From JBGSWL01 sp041752455 (GTDB lineage: Bacteria > Pseudomonadota > Alphaproteobacteria > Rhizobiales > Rhizobiaceae), in the NCBI GenBank assembly GCA_041752455.1, contig JBGSWL010000153.1, positions 1 through 46,264 on the forward strand: a DNA stretch of 46,264 bases, read 5' to 3'. The notes beneath the pieces were generated by a model that did not search any database, was not told the origin of the DNA, and saw only the letters and a list, made by a program, of their open reading frames with translations. Positions 1-9,625 of this stretch are shown one piece after another; position 1 is the first letter of the stretch, and each line of letters starts with the position of its first letter. The translations under genes were made by a program, and so were the position numbers.

Positions 1-2
1 TG

Positions 3-872
3 TTTCCGGCGTTGCTGTTCGGCGCCATCGTGCGCTATCCGCTGCAGGCCGGCACCGCCCTGCCCGTCCCGGACCAGCGTCCGTCAGCCACCGAAGGTCA
101 GGCGGCGCTCGCTGCTCCTGTCGCCAATGGCATCGACCCGATCATCACCGGGGCCGTACCGGCCAGCCCGCAAAACGCGCTTGCGGACGTCTCGTTGACG
201 CTCGAGGAAATCGAAATCGCACAGGTCGAACAACTCGTCGAACTGACGCGCGCCGCCTATCTCCAGCGCAACCGGCTGATCGAGACCGCTGCCAACGCCG
301 GCTTGTCGATCCGCTCAAAGCCGCAGGACATGCCGGCCGTCGGTGGCCCGTTTGTGCCGATGGAAGATGCGATGGAAGCAGCAGACTTCAGCCGCGGCCT
401 CGACACACTGGAGTCCGCCCTGGACGCCCTCGACAAGACACGCTCGGAAATCCGCGCCTTCCCGATTGCCCATCCGGTTCCCGGCATGAAAGTGACCAGC
501 GGTTTCGGCAAACGCCGTGACCCGATCCTTGGCCGCAGCGCGTTTCACGGCGGCATCGATTTCGGAACGCCGGTCGGCACGCCGATCCATGCGACGGCAG
601 CCGGAACAGTGGCACTTGCCGGGCGCAATGGCGGTTATGGCAACATGGTCGAGATCAACCACGGCAATGGCCTGACCACCCGCTTTGCCCACATGCATCG
701 CATTTCCGTCAAGGCCGGCCAGCGGGTCGAAATCGGCACCCGCATCGGCGAAACCGGCAATACCGGTCGCTCCACCGGTCCGCACCTGCACTATGAGATT
801 CGGACCGCCAAGGGCGCCATCAATCCGATGCAATACATGAAGGCCGGCTCCCGCCTCGGCTCCATGCTCTGA
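3..872 (+). CDS. M23 family metallopeptidase (LytM type), 5' truncated by window edge
   Basis: This is the C-terminal part of a murein-acting peptidase. The frame is open to the first bases of the window, so the true start lies upstream; the TTG at 12 is probably internal. The first visible residues are hydrophobic and fit the end of a membrane segment. A linker of about 140 residues follows, rich in Glu, Ala and Leu. The peptidase domain fills the last 130 residues: 'GGFGKR'-like entry (seen as TSGFGKRRDP), the HxxxD zinc motif (HGGID) and the HxH motif (HLHYE). All LytM zinc ligands are visible, so it is probably active or at least intact, with a role in peptidoglycan remodelling in the periplasm. 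It faces recJ with only 15 bases between the stop codons. Confidence 0.85.
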   Translation, partial: FPALLFGAIVRYPLQAGTALPVPDQRPSATEGQAALAAPVANGIDPIITGAVPASPQNALADVSLTLEEIEIAQVEQLVELTRAAYLQRNRLIETAANAGLSIRSKPQDMPAVGGPFVPMEDAMEAADFSRGLDTLESALDALDKTRSEIRAFPIAHPVPGMKVTSGFGKRRDPILGRSAFHGGIDFGTPVGTPIHATAAGTVALAGRNGGYGNMVEINHGNGLTTRFAHMHRISVKAGQRVEIGTRIGETGNTGRSTGPHLHYEIRTAKGAINPMQYMKAGSRLGSML

Positions 873-887
873 CCGCCGCCGGCAGAA

Positions 888-2666
888 TCAAAGGGCCGGC
901 GCTGCGTCCACGATCCGGAGCTGCGGCGTTGTTCGCCCGTTCCAGTGGTTGAGCGACAAGGTCCCGGCGATGTGCAGCGGCGCACCACGGTTCTGCGCCA
1001 GCAAATGCCCCACTGGCTCATCCGCTGACCGGAACGCTATCGCATCCAGAACCGGAAGCCCCGGCGCCTGGATACCGACCTTCACATGACCGGTGCCGAC
1101 CGGCTTGACGAAGGTGACCGTATGGCGGGGAAAGACGAAAACCGGTTCGGGGTTTCCCGCACCAAACGGTCCGGCATCCTGCAGCCGCGTGATCAGCGCC
1201 GCATTGGCCCCGCCTGAGGTCAGCGCCGCATCGATTTCCAGCACCGTCTCGTCGGTCAGTTCGCCGACGACCTTGGCAGATTTTTCTTCGAAGTAGGCCC
1301 TGAGCGCACCCAGTTTGTCAGCCTCAACGGTGACGCCCGCCGCCATGGCATGGCCGCCGCCCTTGACCAGCAAGCCTTCCTCGACCGCCGCGCGAACCAG
1401 CCGTCCGATGTCGAAACCGGCAATTGACCGCGCCGAGCCGGTCCCGCGTCCGTTGGCATCGATGGCAATGGCCAGTGCCGGTCGGCCGAATACTTCCTTG
1501 AGCCGCGCTGCAACCAGCCCGGCAATCCCCGGATGATACTCCCGGCTGGCGGTAACGATCACCGATGGCGGGTGAGCGGATTGCATTTCGCGTTCAGCGC
1601 CGGCCTTTGCCTCTTCGACCATGGATTTTTCGATCGCCTGACGCTCGCCGTTCAACTGGTCGAGCCGCTCGGCCAGCGCCCGCGCCTCGTTGGCATCATC
1701 CAGCGACAAGAGCCGGGCGCCAAGCGAGGCATCGCCGATCCGTCCGCCCGCATTGATGCGCGGGCCGAGCATGAAGCCGAAATGGTAGGGGTTCAGCGGC
1801 TCGGACACCCGCGCGACCGACGCCAGAGCCGCGATCCCCGGATTGGAAAGCCGCCGCGCCACCTGCAGTCCGGTCTTGACGAAGGCCCGGTTGAGACCGG
1901 TCAGCGGCACCACATCGCAGACCGTTGCCAACGCGACCAGATCGGCAAGGCCCATCAGGTCCGGCACGCTTTTGAACCCGGCTTGTCGCAAATGCCGGTT
2001 GACGCCGACCAGCGTCATGAAGGTGACGCCGGCTGCGCACAGATGGCCAAGGCCGGACATGTCGTCTTCGCGGTTCGGATTGACCACCGCCGCGACGTCC
2101 GGCAGCGGACCGCCGACCTGGTGGTGGTCGATCACGACGATGTCGGCCATGCGCGCGCCGATGACGCCGAAGGCTGCGGCAGAATTGGTGCCGCAATCGA
2201 CCGTGACGATGAGGTCCGCCTCGCCCGCCAGCGCCGTCATAGCCGCCGGGTTCGGGCCATAGCCTTCGAATATCCGGTCCGGGATATGGATTTTCGGGAC
2301 AAGCCCGAAGTGGCGCAGATAGCGCGACAGCAAGGCGCAGGATGCCGCGCCATCGACGTCATAGTCGCCGAACACGGCAATCCTTGCCCGCCCGGCAATT
2401 GCCGTGGCGATACGGCTTGCAGCCCGGTCGAGGTCGGTGACCGCCGACGGATCGGGCATCAGGTCGCGGATGGTCGGCGCCAGAAACGCCAGTGCATCGG
2501 CAGCGACGACGCCGCGCGCCGCGATCACCCGGGCGATCACATCCTCGATGCCATGGGTCTGCGCGATGTCGAGGGCCATGTTGGCCTCGCGCAACGACAA
2601 CCGCTCCACCCACCGGTGGCCGCGGGCAGACCGGCGAATGTCGAGAAATGCGGGGCGGTCAGGCAT
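888..2666 (-). CDS. recJ: Single-stranded-DNA-specific exonuclease RecJ
   Basis: A 592-residue protein of normal RecJ length. It degrades single-stranded DNA 5' to 3' in RecF-pathway recombination and mismatch repair. The DHH-family core is clear: DYDVDGAASC near residue 98, a DCGTNS motif, and the signature VIDHHQ. The DHHA1 domain follows, with RINAGGRIGDA and the late GGGHAMAAG motif, then a C-terminal OB-like domain. The ATG at 2666 has an AAGG five bases upstream, and the N-terminus (FLDIRRSARGHRWVERL) looks like other alphaproteobacterial RecJ. It is the last gene of a minus-strand run alaC-like, hom, glpX, recJ, 30 bases after glpX. Confidence 0.96.
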   Translation of the reverse strand: MPDRPAFLDIRRSARGHRWVERLSLREANMALDIAQTHGIEDVIARVIAARGVVAADALAFLAPTIRDLMPDPSAVTDLDRAASRIATAIAGRARIAVFGDYDVDGAASCALLSRYLRHFGLVPKIHIPDRIFEGYGPNPAAMTALAGEADLIVTVDCGTNSAAAFGVIGARMADIVVIDHHQVGGPLPDVAAVVNPNREDDMSGLGHLCAAGVTFMTLVGVNRHLRQAGFKSVPDLMGLADLVALATVCDVVPLTGLNRAFVKTGLQVARRLSNPGIAALASVARVSEPLNPYHFGFMLGPRINAGGRIGDASLGARLLSLDDANEARALAERLDQLNGERQAIEKSMVEEAKAGAEREMQSAHPPSVIVTASREYHPGIAGLVAARLKEVFGRPALAIAIDANGRGTGSARSIAGFDIGRLVRAAVEEGLLVKGGGHAMAAGVTVEADKLGALRAYFEEKSAKVVGELTDETVLEIDAALTSGGANAALITRLQDAGPFGAGNPEPVFVFPRHTVTFVKPVGTGHVKVGIQAPGLPVLDAIAFRSADEPVGHLLAQNRGAPLHIAGTLSLNHWNGRTTPQLRIVDAAPAL

Positions 2667-2696
2667 GCCGCCTTGTCGCCCCGCATGCCGATGGCG

Positions 2697-3686
2697 TCAA
2701 GCGGCGCCGAACTTCTCGAAGTCCATGTGCCGGGCGATGATCTCGCGGACCGTCCGTGATTGCGAGCGCATGACGATCGTTTCGGTCTGGATGAAATTGC
2801 GCGCAAACCGCACGCCCGACAGCATGTTGCCGTCGGTCACGCCGGTCGCCGCAAACAGCACGTCACCGGACGCCATGTCCAGAACCGAGTAGATGCGCTT
2901 CGGATCGGCAACACCCATGCGCGCTGCGCGGGCGCGCTTTTCTTCGGTGTCGAGAATGAGACGCCCTTCCATCTGGCCGCCAACACAGCGCAGCGCCGCA
3001 GCAGCCAGAACGCCCTCTGGCGCACCGCCGGTGCCGATATAAAGATCGATGCCGGTCTCTTCCGGGTCGGTCGTGTCGATGACAGCGGCAACATCACCAT
3101 CGCCGATCAGGCGGATCGCAGCGCCGGTCTCGCGCACCGCGTCGATCAGCGCCTCATGGCGCGGGCGGTCGAGAATGCAGGTCGTGATCTCGCTGACCGG
3201 CACGCCCTTGAAGCGCGCCAGTTCCCGGATGTTGTCGGCAGGCGATGCATCGATCGAAATGATGCCGGCAGGATAGCCCGGCCCGACGGCGATCTTTTCC
3301 ATGTAGACGTCCGGCGCATTGAGCAGCGTGCCCTTGGTCGCAATCGCAATGACAGCCAGCGAATTGGGCTGGTTCTTGGCGCAGATCGTCGTGCCTTCAA
3401 GCGGATCGAGCGCGATGTCGACTTCCGGCCCCCGGCCATTGCCGACCTCTTCGCCGATATAAAGCATCGGCGCTTCGTCGCGTTCGCCTTCGCCGATGAC
3501 CACCGTGCCGCGGATCGGCAGGCGGTTCAGCTCATAGCGCATCGCATCGACGGCCACCTGGTCGGCGGCCTTTTCGTCGCCGCGTCCGCGAAGGCGCGCA
3601 GCCGCCACAGCCGCCCGCTCCGTCACGCGGGCCAGTTCGATCGACAGTTCGCGGGTCAGTCCCGGCGTGTGCTCATTGTCATCCAT
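2697..3686 (-). CDS. glpX: Class II fructose-1,6-bisphosphatase GlpX
   Basis: A 329-residue class II fructose-1,6-bisphosphatase, which hydrolyses fructose-1,6-bisphosphate to fructose-6-phosphate in gluconeogenesis. Key motifs are GEGERDEAPMLYIGEEVG and DPLEGTT, which hold the metal- and phosphate-binding acids of the GlpX fold. I chose the ATG at 3686 (protein starting MDDNEHTPGL) because a strong GGGGGAG lies upstream and because related proteins begin with this TPGL-RE pattern. The frame also allows an ATG at 3716, which has no ribosome binding site. It sits between hom and recJ; the 134-base gap to hom shows no clear terminator or promoter, so transcription from hom is possible. Confidence 0.95.
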   Translation of the reverse strand: MDDNEHTPGLTRELSIELARVTERAAVAAARLRGRGDEKAADQVAVDAMRYELNRLPIRGTVVIGEGERDEAPMLYIGEEVGNGRGPEVDIALDPLEGTTICAKNQPNSLAVIAIATKGTLLNAPDVYMEKIAVGPGYPAGIISIDASPADNIRELARFKGVPVSEITTCILDRPRHEALIDAVRETGAAIRLIGDGDVAAVIDTTDPEETGIDLYIGTGGAPEGVLAAAALRCVGGQMEGRLILDTEEKRARAARMGVADPKRIYSVLDMASGDVLFAATGVTDGNMLSGVRFARNFIQTETIVMRSQSRTVREIIARHMDFEKFGAA

Positions 3687-3820
3687 GATGATGGCGCTCC
3701 CCCTTGCGACCGGCATGCCCGGTCAACCTGTCGCGCCTCAAGACCACATCAACACCACAGGCAAAAGACGCTCGACCCAGCCTTTGACGTGGATTTGTCG
3801 AAATACAATGAATGAAACCT

Positions 3821-5146
3821 TCAATAAGCCCGTTCGATCCGGATGACTTGCGGCTTGTCCACAAGATAACCGTCAGCCGTGATGCCTTCGACAGAGGCAC
3901 GGATCGCCTGTTCGGTCGTCTCGTGCGTGATCAGGATCACCGTGCGCGGCACGCTTGCATCAGGCGCCGAGCCCGGCGCATCGCCATGCTGGACAATCGA
4001 TTCCAGCGAGATGCCGTTTCCGGCCATGTGTGTCGCAATGGCGGCAAAGACACCGGGCCGGTCGTGGACGGTCAGGCGCACGAAATATCCGCCGGAATGG
4101 GCACGCATCGCCGCCTGCTGATAGGGTTCGAGCAGGTGGGCCGGGCGACCAAGCACCGGCGCCTGCTGATGGCCCGGGCGTGCCTTGGCAATGTCGGCAA
4201 TGTCGCCGACGACGGCGGAGGCGGTCGCATTGCCGCCCGCGCCCGGCCCCGACATCAGGAGAGCGCCGACGATATCGGCCTCGACGGCGACGGCGTTGGT
4301 GACACCATCGATTTGCGCGATAACGGAATTGACCGGCACCATGGTCGGATGGACGCGCTGCTCGATGCCTTCCGCCGTGCGCTGGGCAACGCCGAGCAAC
4401 TTGATCCGGTAACCGAGTTCACGCGCCGCATCGATATCGGCCAGAGAAATGTTCGAAATGCCTTCCATGTAGATCGCGTCAGCCGCTATCCGGGTACCGA
4501 AAGCAAGGCTGGTCAGGATCGACAGCTTGTGCGCCGTGTCGTGGCCTTCGATGTCGAAGGTCGGATCAGTTTCGGCGTATCCAAGGCGCTGCGCATCGGC
4601 GAGGCAATCGGCAAAACTCATCCGGTCGCGCTCCATGCGCGTCAGGATGTAGTTCGCCGTGCCGTTGAGGATGCCATAGACTCGCGTGACGAGATTGCCC
4701 GACAGGCTTTCTCGCATGGTCTTGATGATCGGGATGCCGCCGGCGACAGCCGCCTCATAGTTGAGGATCAGACCGGCGCTTTCGGCCATGTGCGCCAGTT
4801 CGACGCCGTGCGCGGCCAGCAGCGCCTTATTGGCGGTGACCACATGTTTGCCGGCAGAAATCGCGGCGCGAACGCTGTCATGCGCTGCCCCTTGCGCCCC
4901 GCCCATGAGCTCGACGAACACGTCGATCTCATCGGACTTGGCGAGTTCACTCGGATCATCGAACCAGGTCACCCCGGACAGGTCGACACCACGGTCGCGG
5001 TTGCGGTCACGCGCGCAAACGGCGGTGACGGTCACCGGACGCCCGCATTGGGCGGCAAGAAAGTTGTGTTTTTCGGAAAGCACCCGCGCGACCGAGGCGC
5101 CGACAGTGCCCAGCCCCGCGAGCCCGATGCGCAACGTCGAGGTCAT
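3821..5146 (-). CDS. hom: Homoserine dehydrogenase
   Basis: A 441-residue NAD(P)-dependent homoserine dehydrogenase, which reduces aspartate-semialdehyde to homoserine on the way to threonine and methionine. The N-terminal Rossmann motif is GLAGLGTVG. The catalytic part contains GGIPIIKTMRESLSGN, YGILNGTANYIL and the EGHDTAHKLSIL segment with the conserved Asp and Lys. A C-terminal ACT domain (about residues 350-430, FVRLTVHDRPGVFAAIA) suggests feedback control by threonine, as in other family members. AAGGGA sits seven bases before the ATG. The upstream aminotransferase gene ends 35 bases away on the same strand, so the two are probably co-transcribed. Confidence 0.96.
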   Translation of the reverse strand: MTSTLRIGLAGLGTVGASVARVLSEKHNFLAAQCGRPVTVTAVCARDRNRDRGVDLSGVTWFDDPSELAKSDEIDVFVELMGGAQGAAHDSVRAAISAGKHVVTANKALLAAHGVELAHMAESAGLILNYEAAVAGGIPIIKTMRESLSGNLVTRVYGILNGTANYILTRMERDRMSFADCLADAQRLGYAETDPTFDIEGHDTAHKLSILTSLAFGTRIAADAIYMEGISNISLADIDAARELGYRIKLLGVAQRTAEGIEQRVHPTMVPVNSVIAQIDGVTNAVAVEADIVGALLMSGPGAGGNATASAVVGDIADIAKARPGHQQAPVLGRPAHLLEPYQQAAMRAHSGGYFVRLTVHDRPGVFAAIATHMAGNGISLESIVQHGDAPGSAPDASVPRTVILITHETTEQAIRASVEGITADGYLVDKPQVIRIERAY

Positions 5147-5181
5147 GTCGTCAATCCCTTGCCGATGGCTTCCAGCCGCTT

Positions 5182-6399
5182 TCAGCGGTGCGCCGAAAGC
5201 GCCACCATATTGTGCAGTGTCGCATCGGCGCCAGTCAGGAAGCGCTTGATGTTGCGTGCGCCCTGGCGAATCCGGTGCTCGTTTTCAACAAGCGCGATCC
5301 GCACATGGCCATCGCCCATTTCGCCGAAACCGACGCCCGGCGCAACCGCCACATCAGCTTTTTCGATCAGCAGCTTGGAAAATTCCAGCGACCCGAGATG
5401 ACGGAATTTTTCCGGCACCGGCACCCAGGCAAACATCGTTGCTTCCGGCGGCGGCACGTCGAACCCGGCCTTGCCGAAGGAGTCGACCAGAACGTCGCGC
5501 CGGCGGTGATAGACCGAGCGGACTTCCTCAACATCAGAGCCGTCGCCGTTCAGCGCCGCCGCAGCGGCAACCTGGATCGGCGTGAACGCGCCATAGTCGA
5601 GATAGGATTTGACCCGCGTCAGCGCAGCGATCAGCCGATCGTTGCCGACGGCAAACCCCATCCGCCAGCCGGGCATCGAGAACGTCTTCGACATCGAGGT
5701 GAATTCGACGGCCACATCGATGGCCCCCGGAACCTGCAGGATCGACGGCGGCGGCGTGTCACCGAAGTAGATTTCCGCATAGGCAAGATCAGACAGGATG
5801 ATGAGGTCGTGCTTGCGGGCAAACGCGACAACGTCCTTGTAGAAATCAAGGCTCGCGACCAGCGCCGTCGGATTGGACGGATAGGATACGATCAGTGCGA
5901 GCGGCTTGGGGATCGAATGGCGCATCGCCCGCTCAAGCGCCGGAATGAACTTGTCATCCGGTTCAACCGGGATCGAGCGGATCACGCCGCCCGACATGAT
6001 GAAGCCGAAGGCGTGAATCGGATAGCTCGGATCAGGACAAAGAATCGTGTCGCCCGGCGCGGTGATCGCCTGCGCCATGTTGGCAAAGCCTTCCTTGGAC
6101 CCGAGCGTCGCGACGACCTGCGTGTCAGGGTTCAACTTCACGCCGAACCGGCGCTCGTAATAGGCGGCCTGCGCCCGGCGCAGCCCCGGTATCCCCTTGG
6201 ACGACGAATAGCGGTGCGTACGCGGATCCCTGACCGTTTCGCAAAGCTTGTCGACGATCGCCTGCGGCGTCGGCAGGTCCGGATTGCCCATGCCGAGATC
6301 GATGATGTCGCGACCGGCCGCGCGCGCCGAGGCCTTCAGCCGGTTGACCTGTTCGAAAACATAAGGCGGCAGGCGGCGGGTCTTGTGGAAATCATCCAT
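5182..6399 (-). CDS. PLP-dependent class I/II aminotransferase, AlaC-like
   Basis: A 405-residue fold-type I aminotransferase. The PLP-lysine context is SMSKTFSMPGWRMGF. Other family marks are GNPDLPTP near the N-terminus, YPSNPT and the C-terminal VRIAL with the substrate-carboxylate arginine. The sequence resembles AlaC (glutamate-pyruvate aminotransferase); close rhizobial relatives are often labelled 'LL-diaminopimelate aminotransferase', but that label is not secure from sequence alone. Its place directly before hom fits amino-acid synthesis. The start at 6399 has a GGA about nine bases upstream. It heads the minus-strand run that continues through hom, glpX and recJ. Confidence 0.85.
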   Translation of the reverse strand: MDDFHKTRRLPPYVFEQVNRLKASARAAGRDIIDLGMGNPDLPTPQAIVDKLCETVRDPRTHRYSSSKGIPGLRRAQAAYYERRFGVKLNPDTQVVATLGSKEGFANMAQAITAPGDTILCPDPSYPIHAFGFIMSGGVIRSIPVEPDDKFIPALERAMRHSIPKPLALIVSYPSNPTALVASLDFYKDVVAFARKHDLIILSDLAYAEIYFGDTPPPSILQVPGAIDVAVEFTSMSKTFSMPGWRMGFAVGNDRLIAALTRVKSYLDYGAFTPIQVAAAAALNGDGSDVEEVRSVYHRRRDVLVDSFGKAGFDVPPPEATMFAWVPVPEKFRHLGSLEFSKLLIEKADVAVAPGVGFGEMGDGHVRIALVENEHRIRQGARNIKRFLTGADATLHNMVALSAHR

Positions 6400-6487
6400 G
6401 CTTTCGCGTCCATGTCAGGAGAACGGCGCATATACCGCGATGCCGGGCAAAAAGCGAGGGCTCACCCGGCCCTGCTTTTGGCCGATT

Positions 6488-6901
6488 TCACGGCTGCGCC
6501 TCGATCCGGTTCACCATCTCGCGCGAATGGGATTGGGCAAGGCGCTCGAGATAGGCGATCCGCTGCTGATAGGCCGTTGTTGAAATGCGGCCGCTCGCAT
6601 GGGCTGCGCGCAGCTGCTCCATTTCAGCCGTCAGCGCGGCACTTTCGGAAGGCGATATCTGCTGCAGCGAGGGTTCCGGCTCGACATTGATGTTCGGGAA
6701 TGTCCCGGTGTTGCGCACGGTGATGCGCGGCGCCAGATCTTCCGGCGGCGGCGGTGCTGCCGGTGTGGCAAGCGCTGGTGGCGCGACGTCCAGCGCGGTG
6801 TCGATCTGCGAGGTCGACGTGCACCCGGCCACGAAAACGGTTGCGGCCAACGCCACGACGGCGGCCTGCAACGGGGGCAGTATTTTCGTTGTCATCGTCA
6901 T
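6488..6901 (-). CDS. Small putative lipoprotein of unknown function
   Basis: A 137-residue protein with a lipoprotein signal: a short basic start, a hydrophobic stretch (about residues 11-24) and the lipobox VAGC with Cys27. A Pro/Ala-rich linker (APPPPEDLAP) follows, then a short soluble part ending in a helix-rich segment (AALTAEMEQLRAAH, YQQRIAYLERLAQ) that could be a coiled coil. A GTG at 6907 is also in frame; I prefer the ATG at 6901. I do not recognise the family. It is divergent from phaC with about 115 bases between, and the next gene downstream is the alaC-like aminotransferase 88 bases on. Confidence 0.7.
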   Translation of the reverse strand: MTMTTKILPPLQAAVVALAATVFVAGCTSTSQIDTALDVAPPALATPAAPPPPEDLAPRITVRNTGTFPNINVEPEPSLQQISPSESAALTAEMEQLRAAHASGRISTTAYQQRIAYLERLAQSHSREMVNRIEAQP

Positions 6902-6925
6902 TTGCACTTAAGGCCTTGGTTCGGG

Positions 6926-6955
6926 TTGTGCACTGTCATGCGTTAACAATATTAT
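6926..6955 (+). promoter_or_regulatory. Possible sigma70-type promoter of phaC
   Basis: TTGTGC at 6926-6931 and TATTAT at 6950-6955 are separated by 18 bases. The -10 matches the consensus at five of six positions, the -35 at three of six. It lies 60 bases before the phaC start in an unusually AT-rich patch (AACAATATTATG) of the lipoprotein-phaC divergent gap. This is position and sequence only; no operator was recognised. Confidence 0.35.
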
Positions 6956-7015
6956 GTCTGCAACAAGGTTGCCATCGGCCAAGGCTGACAACGCGCAACC
7001 AGGGGTGGAGACGAC

Positions 7016-8860
7016 ATGAGTGCGAAACCGGAAGACACCGCGGCGAAAGCCGATGGCCATAACCCGATGGATGCCGTCGAGGCTTATGTCATCAAGGATC
7101 CCGAAGAGTTTGCCCGCAATCTTGCCCGGATGATCGAGGCCGCCGGCCATGCCGCTGCCGCATGGGTCGGCCCGCGCGAAACCGGCGAAAAGCGCGACAC
7201 CCTGTCCGAGCCGATGGCCGATCTTGCCAAGACATTTTCGAAAGTCACCGAATACTGGATGACCGATCCGCACCGGGCGCTGGAAGCCCAGACCAAGCTG
7301 TTTACCGGGTATTTCGGCATCTGGGCCAATTCGATCCAGCGTCTCGGCGATCATTCGGTTCCCGAAGCCATGCCAGGCGATCCCCGTGACAAGCGGTTTG
7401 CCGATCCTGATTGGCGCGAGAACGCATTCTTCTCGTTCCTGAAGCAGGCCTATCTGGTGACGTCGAACTGGGTGGTTGATCTTGTCGATCATGCCGAAGG
7501 CATGGACGAACACACCCGCCACAAGGCGCAGTTCTATGTCCGCCAGATGGCGACGGCCCTGTCGCCCTCCAATTTCATGATTTCCAACCCGGAAGTTTTC
7601 AAGGAAACCGTGGCCTCCAACGGCGCCAATCTGGTCAAGGGTTTCCAGATGCTGGCGGAGGACATTGCCTCCGGTCATGGCGAATTGCGCGTGCGCCAGG
7701 CCGACAATTCCTCATTTGCGGTCGGCGAAAACCTTGCAACCACGCCCGGCAAGGTGGTCGCCCGCAACCAACTGATCGAAGTCATCCAGTATGAACCGGC
7801 AACCGGCACCGTATTGAAGCGCCCGCTAATGATTGCCCCGCCCTGGATCAACAAGTTCTACATTCTCGACCTCAACCCGGAAAAATCCTTCGTCCGCTGG
7901 GCCGTGGAACAGGGCCATACGGTCTTCGTCATCTCATGGGTCAACCCGGATGAACGCCACGCGAAGATGGGCTGGGAGGAGTATATCCGCGACGGCATCG
8001 GCTTCGCGCTCGACACGATCGAGGATTGCACCGGCGAGCGGGAGGTCAATGCGATCGGCTACTGCGTCGGCGGAACCCTGCTCAGCGCCGCGATGGCGCT
8101 GATGGCGCGCGAGGGCAAGGAGCGGATCGCAACGGCAACATTGTTCACCACGCAGGTCGATTTCGTGCACGCCGGCGATCTGAAGGTCTTTGTCGACGAG
8201 GAGCAATTGGCGCTGGTCGAACAGCAGATGCAGGCGCATGGCTATCTCGACGGATCGAAGATGGCGTCCGCCTTCAACATGCTGCGGTCCGGCGACCTCA
8301 TCTGGCCCTATGTCGTCAACAACTACATGAAGGGCAAGGAGCCGACGCCGTTCGACCTGCTCTACTGGAACGCCGATTCGACCCGCATGGCCGCCGCCAA
8401 TCACATCTTCTACCTGCGCAACTGCTACCTCGAAAACAACCTCGCCAAGGGCACGCTGCAACTGGAGGGCGGACCGGTCGATCTTGGTGCCGTCAAGGTG
8501 CCGATCTACAATCTGGCCGCCCGCGAAGACCATATCGCACCGGCCCTTTCGGTCTTTGAAGGCTCGAAACTGTTCGGCGGCGAGGTAACCTACGTGCTCG
8601 GCGGCTCAGGCCATATTGCCGGCGTCGTCAACCCGCCGGCAAAAGGCAAATACCAGTTCTGGACCGGCCCGAAAGTCGCGGGCGCGTTTGCCGACTGGAT
8701 CGCCCATGCGACCGAAACACCCGGCTCCTGGTGGCCGCATTGGCACGACTGGATCAAAGCCCACAACGCCGAAGAAGTGCCGGCACGCACCAAGCTCGGC
8801 GGGCCGAACCGCCCGCCGCTCGAAGATGCGCCCGGCACCTATGTGAAAACCCGCGTCTGA
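7016..8860 (+). CDS. phaC: Class I poly(3-hydroxyalkanoate) polymerase PhaC
   Basis: A 614-residue class I PHA synthase, which joins (R)-3-hydroxyacyl-CoA units into polyester on the granule surface. The lipase-like box is GYCVGGT with the nucleophile Cys350; Asp505 (REDHIAP) and His533 (GGSGHIAG) complete the triad. The N-terminal domain contains the family's NFMISNPEVFKETV region, and the C-terminus has the WWPHWHDW motif. Length and motif spacing are normal. The start at 7016 follows GGGGTGGAG. sfsA follows 15 bases after the stop, so phaC may head a phaC-sfsA-map-radC transcript. No phasin, phaZ, phaA or phaB gene is in the window. Confidence 0.97.
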   Translation: MSAKPEDTAAKADGHNPMDAVEAYVIKDPEEFARNLARMIEAAGHAAAAWVGPRETGEKRDTLSEPMADLAKTFSKVTEYWMTDPHRALEAQTKLFTGYFGIWANSIQRLGDHSVPEAMPGDPRDKRFADPDWRENAFFSFLKQAYLVTSNWVVDLVDHAEGMDEHTRHKAQFYVRQMATALSPSNFMISNPEVFKETVASNGANLVKGFQMLAEDIASGHGELRVRQADNSSFAVGENLATTPGKVVARNQLIEVIQYEPATGTVLKRPLMIAPPWINKFYILDLNPEKSFVRWAVEQGHTVFVISWVNPDERHAKMGWEEYIRDGIGFALDTIEDCTGEREVNAIGYCVGGTLLSAAMALMAREGKERIATATLFTTQVDFVHAGDLKVFVDEEQLALVEQQMQAHGYLDGSKMASAFNMLRSGDLIWPYVVNNYMKGKEPTPFDLLYWNADSTRMAAANHIFYLRNCYLENNLAKGTLQLEGGPVDLGAVKVPIYNLAAREDHIAPALSVFEGSKLFGGEVTYVLGGSGHIAGVVNPPAKGKYQFWTGPKVAGAFADWIAHATETPGSWWPHWHDWIKAHNAEEVPARTKLGGPNRPPLEDAPGTYVKTRV

Positions 8861-8875
8861 TCGAAGGCCGAGCGT

Positions 8876-9610
8876 TTGCAATTTGCCTCACCCCTCGTGC
8901 CCGCGGTGCTTGTGCGCCGTTACAAGCGCTTTCTGGCCGATTGCATTCTGGCGGACGGCACCGAAATCACCGCATCGGTTCCCAACACCGGCTCGATGCT
9001 GGGGCTGCATGCACCCGGTTCGCGAGTCTGGCTGTCGGTCTCGGACGATCCGAAACGCAAATATGCCCACACGTTGCAGATCGTGGAAGCGGACGGCACG
9101 CTGGTCGGCATCAACACCGGTCTGCCCAACCGGCTTGCCGAAGAAGCCATCATCGCAGACCTTGTGCCGTCATTGACCGGTTATGCGCACCTGAAGCGCG
9201 AGCAGCGCTACGGCGAAAACTCCCGCATCGACATCCTGCTGGAAGATGACGCACGCGGCCGGGTCTATGTGGAGGTCAAGAATGTCCACTTCATGCGCCA
9301 CGCTGGCCTTGCCGAGTTTCCCGACAGCAGGACCGACCGCGGCGCCAAGCACTTGCGCGAACTTGCAGCCATGGTCGGCCAAGGCCACCGTGCGATGATG
9401 ATCTACCTGATCCAGCGGGACGACTGCACGTCGCTCCGCCTTTGCCGCGATCTGGACGAGGCCTACGCGCTCCAATTTGATGCGGCGGTGGCCGCAGGGG
9501 TTGAAGCCTGCGCCATTCGGTGCCAAGTCTCGCCGCACGCTATCGTGCCCCTAACGAGCGTGCCGGTTGACGAGGCTGCCTTGCTTGCTTCCTGCCCCCG
9601 GCCGCAATGA
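8876..9610 (+). CDS. sfsA: DNA/RNA nuclease-like protein SfsA
   Basis: A 244-residue SfsA-family protein ('sugar fermentation stimulation' in E. coli, where it was described as DNA-binding; the fold resembles nucleases). Hallmarks are RRYKRFLADC, SVPNTGSMLGL, KYAHTLQIVE, GINTGLPNRLAEEAI, the acidic and lysine pair in YVEVKNVHF, and GLAEFPDS..RGAKHL. The start is a TTG at 8876, giving the usual short N-terminus before VRRYKRF; no better ATG exists. It sits 15 bases after phaC and 15 before map. The sfsA-map-radC order is, to my knowledge, common in rhizobia. The true cellular role is not settled. Confidence 0.92.
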   Translation: MQFASPLVPAVLVRRYKRFLADCILADGTEITASVPNTGSMLGLHAPGSRVWLSVSDDPKRKYAHTLQIVEADGTLVGINTGLPNRLAEEAIIADLVPSLTGYAHLKREQRYGENSRIDILLEDDARGRVYVEVKNVHFMRHAGLAEFPDSRTDRGAKHLRELAAMVGQGHRAMMIYLIQRDDCTSLRLCRDLDEAYALQFDAAVAAGVEACAIRCQVSPHAIVPLTSVPVDEAALLASCPRPQ

Positions 9611-9625
9611 CGGCAGTCCATCATC

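Noticed and set aside
873..900. CGCCGGC/GCCGGCG hairpin between the M23 gene and recJ as a two-way terminator
   Set aside because: It has no T tract on either side and runs into the recJ 3' coding end.
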